From positions 5,580,001 to 5,644,000 of the forward strand of contig NZ_CP011803.1 in assembly GCF_001038625.1 (NCBI RefSeq): a DNA stretch of 64,000 bases, in the 5' to 3' direction. This DNA comes from Clostridium carboxidivorans P7 (lineage in GTDB: Bacteria > Bacillota > Clostridia > Clostridiales > Clostridiaceae). Made by a program: the position numbers and the translations under genes. Below the pieces are notes generated by a model, which was given only the letters and a program-made list of their open reading frames with translations, had not been told where the DNA came from and did no database searches. Each line of letters opens with the position of its first letter. The first letter of the stretch is position 1. This document shows, one piece after another, positions 45,489 through 52,948 of the stretch.

Positions 45489-45688
45489 AAGCTTTAATAG
45501 ATTTTTTAAGTGATAGAAAATTATTAATAGGAATAGGAATAGGTATTATTATATCCACAATTCTTATGACTGGAGTCAAATTTAACTATGAAATGAGTAA
45601 AGTTAAAATTGAAGATAAAGCAAGATCAATGGGTATGATATACCCGGATGAAGTTAAAGTAATTAATAATAAGGAAGTGGGCAAATGA
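45461..45688 (+). CDS. Small membrane protein with ATT start before flgF
   Basis: An open frame from 45449 to the TGA at 45686-45688 with no ATG, GTG or TTG at its front. An ATT at 45461 is well placed behind AAGGGGGAAG, giving a 75-residue protein: a basic start (INKRIICEVKALIDFLSDRK), a membrane helix LLIGIGIGIIISTILMTG, and a conserved-looking tail with KIEDKARSMGMIYPDEVKVI. Its start lies inside the end of the SwrB-like gene and its stop overlaps the flgF ATG (ATGA), so it is tightly coupled at both ends. The tail resembles the EKARxxGMxYPxE segment of small clostridial MltG/YceG-like proteins. Real by context; the start codon is inferred. Confidence 0.65.
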   Translation: MNKRIICEVKALIDFLSDRKLLIGIGIGIIISTILMTGVKFNYEMSKVKIEDKARSMGMIYPDEVKVINNKEVGK

Positions 45689-46464
45689 TAAGAAGTCTTT
45701 ATACTGCAGTTTCAGGAATGATAACTCAGGAAGCCAAACAGGATGTAATAACTAATAATTTAGCCAATGCAACTACAGTGGGTTTTAAAGGTGATAATTT
45801 AGCTGTTAAAAAATTTGATGATGTGTTGCTTCAAAATTATGACAAGATAGTTGGAGGCAAGAATGTAAGAAATGTAATAGGCTCAATAAGTCTTGGAAGT
45901 AAAATTGATGCTGTAAATACTGATTTTACTCAAGGAAATATAGAATCAACGGATAAGGCTACAGATTTTGCTATACAAGGAAAGGGCTTTTTTGCAGTAC
46001 AGAGGAATAATGGAGTGGATAACGGACAATATTATACAAGAGACGGCCATTTTCATGTAAACATTAACGGAATTCTTGTTAATGATTCTGGTGATACAGT
46101 ACTAGGCAGAAATTTGCAAAATAATTCTTTGGGTCCTATAAATGTAGGAAGTGGAGAACTAAAATGTGATACTAGCGGTAATGTAAGTATAAATAATGTG
46201 CCAACGTATAAGCTGTATACAGTAGATTTTAATGATTATAATACCTTAAAAAAGGTAGGAGATAATCTTTATCAAGGAACAAATCCTACAGAAAATGCAG
46301 CTGTAGTTAGACAGAAATCTTTAGAAAAATCTAATATAAATGTAATCAACGAAATGGTTAGTATGATGACTACTATGAGAACTTTTGAAACTAATCAAAA
46401 AGTTGTACAAGCACTTGACGAAACTTTATCTAAAGCGGCTAATGAAATTGGATCTGTAAGATAG
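45685..46464 (+). CDS. flgF: Flagellar basal-body rod protein, FlgF type
   Basis: A 259-residue rod protein: MIRSLYTAVSGMITQEAKQD and VITNNLANATTVGFKGD at the N-terminus, DFAIQGKGFFAVQ in the middle, and NVINEMVSMMTTMRTFETNQ at the C-terminus. Shorter and more divergent than the next gene, so I read it as FlgF (FlhO of Bacillus) with the following gene as FlgG (FlhP). The names could be swapped. Start overlaps the small membrane ORF by 4 bases. Confidence 0.85.
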   Translation: MIRSLYTAVSGMITQEAKQDVITNNLANATTVGFKGDNLAVKKFDDVLLQNYDKIVGGKNVRNVIGSISLGSKIDAVNTDFTQGNIESTDKATDFAIQGKGFFAVQRNNGVDNGQYYTRDGHFHVNINGILVNDSGDTVLGRNLQNNSLGPINVGSGELKCDTSGNVSINNVPTYKLYTVDFNDYNTLKKVGDNLYQGTNPTENAAVVRQKSLEKSNINVINEMVSMMTTMRTFETNQKVVQALDETLSKAANEIGSVR

Positions 46465-46477
46465 GAGAGGTGATATT

Positions 46478-47272
46478 GTGTTAAGGATTTTATGGGGAAG
46501 TAAAAGTGCTATGAATGCTCAACAAGATAAGCTAGATAGTATTTCCAATAATATTGCAAATGAAAGTACTACAGGATATAAAAGAGAAGACGTAAGTTTT
46601 CAAGATTTAGTTTATGAAACTTTAAATAGAAAGGGTTATCCCAATAGTGGAGATAATCCTAAAGAACCTATAAATGGTACAGGTGTTAAGGCCACCCAAT
46701 GGTATAGAGATAATACTCAGGGTCCTTTGAGACAGACAGATTCTAAGACAGATTTTGCAATAGATGGAGAAGGCTATTTTAGGGTTACACTTCCTAATGG
46801 AACTAAGGCTTATGAGAGAGCAGGGAGCTTTAATATAGATAATAATGGAGACATTGTAGATAAAGATGGTAATAGATTAGACATAGAGTTTACGGAAGAA
46901 GGATCAAACTTATTTAATTCGGGTACTGGTTTTACTCAAGATAATTTTGCTGTTAAAGAAAATGGGGAAATTTATTTAAATGTTGATAACAGTAATAGTG
47001 TATATTATGGAAAGATTAATGTTTATAATCCAGTAGGACAAGAAGCTTTAAGTTCTATAGGTGACAATTTATACACAGCTAATCCAGGAGCACAAATTAA
47101 TGTTGCTCAAAATAGCAATGTACTTCAAGGTAAGTTGGAAGAGTCAAATGTAAATATTGGAAAAGAAATGACAGATATGATAATAGCACAAAGAGCCTTT
47201 GAACTTAGTTCTAAAGCTATGAAAACAGGTGACGAAATGTGGGGACTTGTAAATAGTATGAAAGGTAGATAA
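46478..47272 (+). CDS. flgG: Flagellar basal-body rod protein, FlgG type
   Basis: A 264-residue distal rod protein starting at GTG 46478 after GGAGAGG. Motifs: LDSISNNIANESTTGYKRED, DFAIDGEGYFRVTLPNGTKA, and NVNIGKEMTDMIIAQRAFEL. Last gene of the fla operon; a strong terminator follows directly. Confidence 0.9.
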   Translation: MLRILWGSKSAMNAQQDKLDSISNNIANESTTGYKREDVSFQDLVYETLNRKGYPNSGDNPKEPINGTGVKATQWYRDNTQGPLRQTDSKTDFAIDGEGYFRVTLPNGTKAYERAGSFNIDNNGDIVDKDGNRLDIEFTEEGSNLFNSGTGFTQDNFAVKENGEIYLNVDNSNSVYYGKINVYNPVGQEALSSIGDNLYTANPGAQINVAQNSNVLQGKLEESNVNIGKEMTDMIIAQRAFELSSKAMKTGDEMWGLVNSMKGR

Positions 47273-47302
47273 AACACTGAAATTTAATTCAGTGTTTTTT
47301 TA
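47272..47302 (+). terminator. Terminator of the fla operon
   Basis: AAACACTGAA at 47272-47281 (touching the flgG stop codon) pairs with TTCAGTGTTT at 47288-47297, followed by a T run. It ends 22.3 kb of unbroken co-directional flagellar genes. Confidence 0.9.
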
Positions 47303-47379
47303 TTTATACAATATTTCTGTCAATAAATAAATTCTATATACATATAATATATAGATGTAATGATTTAGGAGGTTTTTTA

Positions 47380-47646
47380 GTGGAAAGAATGTATGGCAGA
47401 GGTAGTTGTAACAAGGAAAAGGGGGCTAAAATGGAAGAACATAGTTGTGGAATGAAAAATTTTATATGTCCTATGATGAAATATATGTGTCCAATGATGA
47501 ATATGATGAATCCGATGATGATGAATCCAATGATGGGGCCTATGATGCAGCAAAATATGCCTGAAGCAATGATGGGGAATATGCCTCAAAATAACATGTA
47601 TGGTTTAAAAATGAAAACTGTAGAAATGAGTGAAATAGAAGATTAG
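47380..47646 (+). CDS. Methionine-rich small protein
   Basis: An 88-residue protein starting at GTG 47380 with AGGAGG nine bases upstream. Twenty-five of 88 residues are Met, mostly as MM pairs followed by N or P (CPMMNMMNPMMMNPMMGPMM), with four Cys in the first half and no signal peptide. It stands alone, with a promoter-like TATAAT at 47343 and a terminator after it. The -10 area CATATAATA also fits the CATAnnnTA of sporulation sigma factors, but no matching -35 was found. Met/Cys richness suggests soft-metal (copper) binding or a spore-coat type structural protein; neither is shown. Confidence 0.75.
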   Translation: MERMYGRGSCNKEKGAKMEEHSCGMKNFICPMMKYMCPMMNMMNPMMMNPMMGPMMQQNMPEAMMGNMPQNNMYGLKMKTVEMSEIED

Positions 47647-47674
47647 CATAATTAGAATTTTAGCAAAAAATGCT

Positions 47675-47718
47675 AAGAAGTACATAGGCGTAATATAAAT
47701 CTATGTACTTCTTTTTAA
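47675..47718. terminator. Bidirectional terminator
   Basis: AAGAAGTACATAG at 47675-47687 pairs with CTATGTACTTCTT at 47701-47713, a perfect 13-bp stem with T on one side and A on the other, between convergent genes. Confidence 0.85.
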
Positions 47719-47730
47719 TGATTATAAGTC

Positions 47731-49365
47731 TTATTTTGCCATTACTGCTGTCAATGGTGGTACAACCTGTTTCTTTCTTGAAAGTACTCCAGGTGCATAT
47801 GCAGAATTATTCTTTAATAATACACCAAAGGCTTCATCAACAGCATCTGTATGATCCCCAACTGCGATTAGTTCAGATCCACCTTCTAAGATGTTTGTTA
47901 ACATAAGTAAAATCAAACCGAATTCTTTTTCCTTACAAGTATTCTCCATTAAATCTAACATATCTTTTCTTATTGGGTTGAAGCTTTCAACATCCATAGT
48001 AGATACTTGACCTATACCAACTTTAATTCCACCTATAGTAAATGCTTTGAAATCTTGATTAAGTATTTCAGCAGGTGTTTTTCCTTCAAGTGAAGAACCT
48101 GCTTTAAACATCTCTTTTGCAAATGCTTCAGGGTCTATATTAGCTAAGTTTGCTAATCTCTTTAATGCATGTTTATCAGCATTAGTTGATGTAGGTGATT
48201 TAAATAGAAGAGTATCTGAAATAATAGCAGCACATAAAAGACCTGCAATTTTTCTAGATGGTCTTATACCATTTTCAAAGAATATAGAAGCAACTATTGT
48301 GGCAGTACATCCTACAGGTTCATTTCTAAAATATATTGGGGAACCTGTTTGAATAGCAGCAATTCTATGATGATCTACTATTTCAAGTACATCAGCATCA
48401 TCAAGTCCAGGTACGGATTGAGATTTTTCATTATGATCTACAAGAATTACCTTTTTCTTTTTTTGAGATATTAAATGATATCTAGAAACATTTCCTACAA
48501 CTTTATTTTCTGAATTTACTACAGGATAGCTTCTGTATCTAGTTTCAAGCATAACTTCTCTAACTTCTTCAATAAAATCATCAGTTTTAAAGGAAATTAA
48601 GTTATCTTTAGTCATTACGTAACTTACAGGAACACTTTGATTTATTAATCTTGAAGCAGTAAATGTATCATAAGGTGTTATAATTACACAGCATCCTACG
48701 CTTTTAGCTTTTTCTATTATAGCATCACTTACATCGTGGTTACCTGCTATAATCATAATGGAAACTTTGCAGTCTAAACATACATTTTGAGCATCTTCTC
48801 TATCTCCACAGATTACGAGGTCTCCTTCTTCTATAACTTCTTTAGCACTTTCAGGCTGCATAGCTGCAACTACTACCTTGCCTGCAAATTTAGGTTCACC
48901 TTCCACAGCATAAACACATTTAGCAGAAAGAGTATCTAGTATGTTTTCAAGATTTGTTCCACTTTTTTGTATTATATTGTTATCCCATATATCCATATAA
49001 CTAGAAGTTATATTTGATTGAGAAGCAAGTCCTATTAGTCTATCTTCATCATCAACTACAGGAAGAGTTTTTACGTTATTTTTTCTTATCATTGACCAGG
49101 CTGTTTTTAAGGAAGTGTCTGGACAAATTGGAGCAACACTATCAAAGTTTAAATCTCCTATCTGTGCTTTAACTGTATCAACTAATTTAGGCTCTTTAAC
49201 TCCAAAATAATTTAATACAAATTCAGTTTCTCTGTTTATGTTTCCAAGTCTTATGGGAATAGCATTTACGCCAGTTTTATTTTTAAATTCTGCATAAGAT
49301 ATGGCAGAACAAATAGAATCTGTATCTGGATTTCTATGTCCTGTTATGTACACTACATCATTCAT
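47731..49365 (-). CDS. ppaC: Manganese-dependent inorganic pyrophosphatase with CBS domains
   Basis: A 544-residue family II pyrophosphatase. The catalytic halves carry ITGHRNPDTDSICSA at the N-terminus and the DHH motif VDHHRIAAI near residue 332; between them (about residues 70-300) are two CBS domains and a DRTGG-like domain that bind AMP, ADP or diadenosine polyphosphates and tune activity. It hydrolyses pyrophosphate in the cytoplasm using Mn2+ or Co2+. Typical length for the CBS-PPases of clostridia. AGGAGG precedes the ATG. Monocistronic. Confidence 0.95.
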   Translation of the reverse strand: MNDVVYITGHRNPDTDSICSAISYAEFKNKTGVNAIPIRLGNINRETEFVLNYFGVKEPKLVDTVKAQIGDLNFDSVAPICPDTSLKTAWSMIRKNNVKTLPVVDDEDRLIGLASQSNITSSYMDIWDNNIIQKSGTNLENILDTLSAKCVYAVEGEPKFAGKVVVAAMQPESAKEVIEEGDLVICGDREDAQNVCLDCKVSIMIIAGNHDVSDAIIEKAKSVGCCVIITPYDTFTASRLINQSVPVSYVMTKDNLISFKTDDFIEEVREVMLETRYRSYPVVNSENKVVGNVSRYHLISQKKKKVILVDHNEKSQSVPGLDDADVLEIVDHHRIAAIQTGSPIYFRNEPVGCTATIVASIFFENGIRPSRKIAGLLCAAIISDTLLFKSPTSTNADKHALKRLANLANIDPEAFAKEMFKAGSSLEGKTPAEILNQDFKAFTIGGIKVGIGQVSTMDVESFNPIRKDMLDLMENTCKEKEFGLILLMLTNILEGGSELIAVGDHTDAVDEAFGVLLKNNSAYAPGVLSRKKQVVPPLTAVMAK

Positions 49366-49573
49366 TTTTTAAATCCTCCTAATTTTATACTAAATTCTAA
49401 TGATTGCTACATATTATTATATACAATAGTGATGTTTTATACAACATATATGCAAAATCTCATGTATATACTTTCATGTATAGTATTTGTTTTTTTATTA
49501 TTTTTTCATAATAGTAGTAATTAAAGGCATATATTTAAATTGTATAAACAACTAAAAAAGGGGAGGGATGTAC

Positions 49574-52114
49574 TTGATTAATGAAAGAGAATTACAAAAT
49601 GGACTAACGCATGAAGAAGCTAATAGAAGGTTAAAAAAGTATGGACCTAATAGATTAGAAAAAAAGAAGAAAATATCTGCAATTAAAATATTTCTTCAGC
49701 AGTTTAATGATTTTATGGTTTGGGTACTTATTGCGGCCACAGTTATATCAGGTTTTATGGGGGAAAAAGCAGATGCAATTACTATACTTATAATTGTTGT
49801 AATGAATGCAATACTTGGCTTTTTTCAAGAATATAGAACTGAAAAATCCTTAGAGGCATTAAAGGAAATGGCAGCTCCTACAGCTAAAGTAGTAAGGTCA
49901 GGAGCTTTAACTGTAGTAAATGCAGAAGAATTAGTTATTGGAGATTTAGTACTTCTGGAAACTGGAGATAGAGTACCAGCAGACTGCATGCTAACAGAGG
50001 ATAGCAATTTTATGTTAGATGAATCTCTTTTGACAGGTGAATCTGTAGGTGTAGAAAAAAGTTGTAAAACTAAAGAAAATTCAATATTTATGGGTACTAC
50101 AGTTTTAAAAGGAAAAGCTAGAGCCAGAGTAGTGGAAACTGGTATGAAAACTGAAATGGGAAAAATAGCAGGTATGCTTGACAATATAGAAAATGAAAGG
50201 TCTCCTCTTAAAGAAAAGTTAGCTTCACTTGGAAAGGTTTTGGTAATAATTTGTATTGCTATATGCATAATTGTAACCTTTACTGGAATTTGGAGAGGAC
50301 AAGATAAATATGAAATGTTTCTTTTAGGTGTAAGCTTAGCTGTTGCAGCTATTCCAGAAGGTCTTCCAGCTATAGTTACAGTAGCTTTGGCACTTGGAGT
50401 TTCAAGAATGCTTAGAAGAAATGCTTTAGTTAGAAAGCTTCCAGCAGTTGAAACACTAGGATGCACTTCTATCATTTGCAGCGATAAGACAGGGACATTA
50501 ACAGAAAACAAAATGATGGTAAAGGCCATGTACTTTAATGAAAAAATATATAAAGTAGATGAAGATTCAATTCCTGAAAATTTATTACTTAAGAAAGCTT
50601 TTACATATTGTAATGATTGTAATTTTGATTTTAAGGAAAAGAATATTTCAAAAAGTTTGTTTGGAGATCCTACAGAAACGGCTTTAATTAAAGCTCTTTT
50701 TAAGGACAGCAGTGAACTAAAAAAGTTTTTGGATAAATCAAATAGAGTGTACGATATTCCTTTTGATTCTGATAGAAAAATGATGTCTGTAATAATGAAA
50801 GAAGGTACAAAAGAAATTTGTTATGTAAAAGGAGCGCCTGAAAGGATAATAGGTAGATGTAAATATATCTTAGATAGAGGTGAAGTAAGATTATTTACAT
50901 CAAGTTATAAAGAAAAAGTAGAAAAGGCTGTAGAAAATATGTCCTTTAATGCACTAAGATGCATAGCAGGTGCATATAAGGATAAAGGGATTGTAAGAGG
51001 AAAATCCTTAGAAGATAATCTTGTGTTTTTAGGTGTTGCAGGAATTATAGATCCACCTAGAAAGGAAGCTAAAGATGCAGTTTTAAAATGCAAAATGGCA
51101 GGAATAAGGGCAGTAATGATAACTGGAGATCACAAAAATACAGCCTTTGCTATAGGCAAGGAATTGGATATTTGTAAGGATCAATCACAGGTTATAACTG
51201 GAGAAGAGTTAGACAAAATAAGTGATAGAAAATTAGCAGATTTGGTTGATAGAGTATCTGTATTTGCTAGAGTAAGTCCTAATCATAAATTAAGAATTGT
51301 AAAGGCTTTTAAATCAAAAAATAAAATTGTAGCCATGACTGGAGATGGAGTAAATGATGCACCAGCAGTTAAGGAAGCTGATATAGGTATATCTATGGGA
51401 ATATCAGGTACAGATGTAACTAAAGAAGCTTCTTCTATGATACTTTTGGATGATAATTTTGCAACTATTGTAGCAGCAGTGGAAGAGGGAAGAGTTATTT
51501 ATTATAATATAAGAAAATTTATAAGGTACTTGCTTTCTTGTAATTTAGGAGAAGTGCTTACAATGTTTTTATCTTCTCTTTTCTATTTAGATACGCCACT
51601 TTTACCTATACAAATTTTATTGGTAAATCTGGCTACAGATGGGTTACCAGCTATAGCATTAGGAGTAGATCCAGCTAATGAGGATATAATGATTGGAAAA
51701 CCTAGACCTAAAAATGAAAGTATATTTGCAAGAGGTTTAAGCGAAAAAATAGTTATAAGGGGAACTTTAATTGGAGTATGTACAATATTAGCTTTTATGG
51801 TAGGAAAATTGTATGGATATAACTTAAAAACCTGCAGGACATTAGCATTATGTACTTTAATAATATCACAATTGATACATGTATTCGAGTGTAGATCAGA
51901 AGAACACTCCATATTCCAAATAAATTTATTTACAAATGTCTATTTGCTTGGAGCTGTAACCATATCAATAACTATGCTTATATGTGTATTATACATTCCA
52001 TTTATGCAAATGGTATTCCATACTGCAGCTTTGAATATAATTCAATGGGGAATTGTAATATTTTTCTCAGGTATAATAGCATTAACTAATAGCTTATATT
52101 TATACTTTAAATAA
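49574..52114 (+). CDS. Calcium-type P-type ATPase
   Basis: An 846-residue P2-type cation pump. Motifs in order: the actuator LLTGESVGVEK, membrane helix 4 AAIPEGLPAIVTVALALG, the phosphorylation site CSDKTGTLTENK (about residue 303), KGAPERI, TGDHKNTAFAIG, the hinge MTGDGVNDAPAVKEADIGIS, and membrane helix 6 LLVNLATDGLPAIALG. The Glu of helix 4 and Asn/Asp of helix 6 are those of SERCA/PMR1 calcium pumps, so Ca2+ export is likely. TTG 49574 is taken as start because GGAGG ends 7 bases before it; ATG 49568 is too close to that site. Monocistronic. Confidence 0.9.
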   Translation: MINERELQNGLTHEEANRRLKKYGPNRLEKKKKISAIKIFLQQFNDFMVWVLIAATVISGFMGEKADAITILIIVVMNAILGFFQEYRTEKSLEALKEMAAPTAKVVRSGALTVVNAEELVIGDLVLLETGDRVPADCMLTEDSNFMLDESLLTGESVGVEKSCKTKENSIFMGTTVLKGKARARVVETGMKTEMGKIAGMLDNIENERSPLKEKLASLGKVLVIICIAICIIVTFTGIWRGQDKYEMFLLGVSLAVAAIPEGLPAIVTVALALGVSRMLRRNALVRKLPAVETLGCTSIICSDKTGTLTENKMMVKAMYFNEKIYKVDEDSIPENLLLKKAFTYCNDCNFDFKEKNISKSLFGDPTETALIKALFKDSSELKKFLDKSNRVYDIPFDSDRKMMSVIMKEGTKEICYVKGAPERIIGRCKYILDRGEVRLFTSSYKEKVEKAVENMSFNALRCIAGAYKDKGIVRGKSLEDNLVFLGVAGIIDPPRKEAKDAVLKCKMAGIRAVMITGDHKNTAFAIGKELDICKDQSQVITGEELDKISDRKLADLVDRVSVFARVSPNHKLRIVKAFKSKNKIVAMTGDGVNDAPAVKEADIGISMGISGTDVTKEASSMILLDDNFATIVAAVEEGRVIYYNIRKFIRYLLSCNLGEVLTMFLSSLFYLDTPLLPIQILLVNLATDGLPAIALGVDPANEDIMIGKPRPKNESIFARGLSEKIVIRGTLIGVCTILAFMVGKLYGYNLKTCRTLALCTLIISQLIHVFECRSEEHSIFQINLFTNVYLLGAVTISITMLICVLYIPFMQMVFHTAALNIIQWGIVIFFSGIIALTNSLYLYFK

Positions 52115-52134
52115 GACATCTGACTAATAAAAAA

Positions 52135-52160
52135 GATAGAATTGCATTAGCAATTCTATC
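52135..52160. terminator. Bidirectional terminator
   Basis: GATAGAATTGC at 52135-52145 pairs perfectly with GCAATTCTATC at 52150-52160 (4-base loop), with A residues before and CTTTATTT after, between convergent genes. Confidence 0.85.
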
Positions 52161-52162
52161 CT

Positions 52163-52567
52163 TTATTTGATTCTTTGAACTCTTTGTGTCCTTTGAGGTT
52201 TTCCATCCATAGGTACTAGGTCTTTTTTGGTTGTAATATTTCTTATGTTGATAAGTTCAATTTGTTCTCTATTTTCTTTACCTCTTTTACCTTTTAAACC
52301 TTGAACTAAAACTAAATTTCCTTGAGATATAGTTATAAATTCTGGCTTCTTAAACCACTTATTTCTCATATAAGAGCATTTTACAACATTTTTACTTCTC
52401 TCAGGTCTTACCAAAAGGGTTACATTTAATTTATGGAATATCCACAATATAGTTTTTTCAGTAATTTTAACAGATACTACTGTTCCTTGCACTTGAGTAA
52501 GTCTGTCACCATATTTTTTCAAATAAGACTTTGTGTAATATTGAGCAATTTTTTCTTTAAAACTCAT
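52163..52567 (-). CDS. Unknown basic 134-residue protein
   Basis: A basic protein (MSFKEKIAQYYTKSYLKKYG...) with a possible small beta-barrel: LTQVQGTVVSVKITEKTILW, KLNVTLLVRPERSKNVVKCS, and a strand GNLVLVQGLKGKRGKENREQ, which recalls OB-fold order. The end is Lys/Arg/Gln-rich (GKPQRTQRVQRIK). GGAG before the ATG is well placed. No signal peptide. I do not recognise a family; a nucleic-acid-binding role is only suggested by charge and strand pattern. Confidence 0.6.
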   Translation of the reverse strand: MSFKEKIAQYYTKSYLKKYGDRLTQVQGTVVSVKITEKTILWIFHKLNVTLLVRPERSKNVVKCSYMRNKWFKKPEFITISQGNLVLVQGLKGKRGKENREQIELINIRNITTKKDLVPMDGKPQRTQRVQRIK

Positions 52568-52811
52568 GGTAATAACTCCTTTACGTTTAAATTTTATGGA
52601 ATGCTGAGTTTTTCAGCGGTTTCAATCCGTAGAGATTAAATTAAATAGTGTATTTATAACATAGTATTATGTTTTTTAAGAATATAATGCACTCTTATCA
52701 TTGAATGTACATATACGCTATAAGTATACTAAATAAACTTGCACTTTGTCAAAAAAGTTTTAAATTATAGTACTATTATATGCAATGTTATAGGAAAATT
52801 CAAATTTAAAA

Positions 52812-52846
52812 TTATATATCTGAAATTAATAATTTCAGATATATAA
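52812..52846. repeat. Perfect 16-bp inverted repeat upstream of lon-like gene
   Basis: TTATATATCTGAAATT at 52812-52827 and its exact complement at 52831-52846 are separated by AAT. It lies about 100 bases before the Lon-like gene. It may be a terminator-like structure or an operator. The rest of 52568-52948 is AT-rich, with a T-run near 52876 and no gene I can support. Confidence 0.7.
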
Positions 52847-52948
52847 AAATTAAATGCTAAAAAGCTGATTAGTAGTTTTTTTATTTTTTGTGCCTAAATA
52901 ATAATTTTAAGAATATTATTATAGTAAGCGATAAAAGGAGGATGGGAT

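Noticed and set aside
49825..50529. 234-codon minus-strand open frame opposite the P-type ATPase
   Set aside because: No ribosome site or recognisable motif; it mirrors the conserved coding sequence of the ATPase on the plus strand.
52915..52936. Sigma-D-like TAAG-N15-AGCGATAA before the Lon-like gene
   Set aside because: Its start point would fall on or after the ribosome site, leaving no leader for translation.
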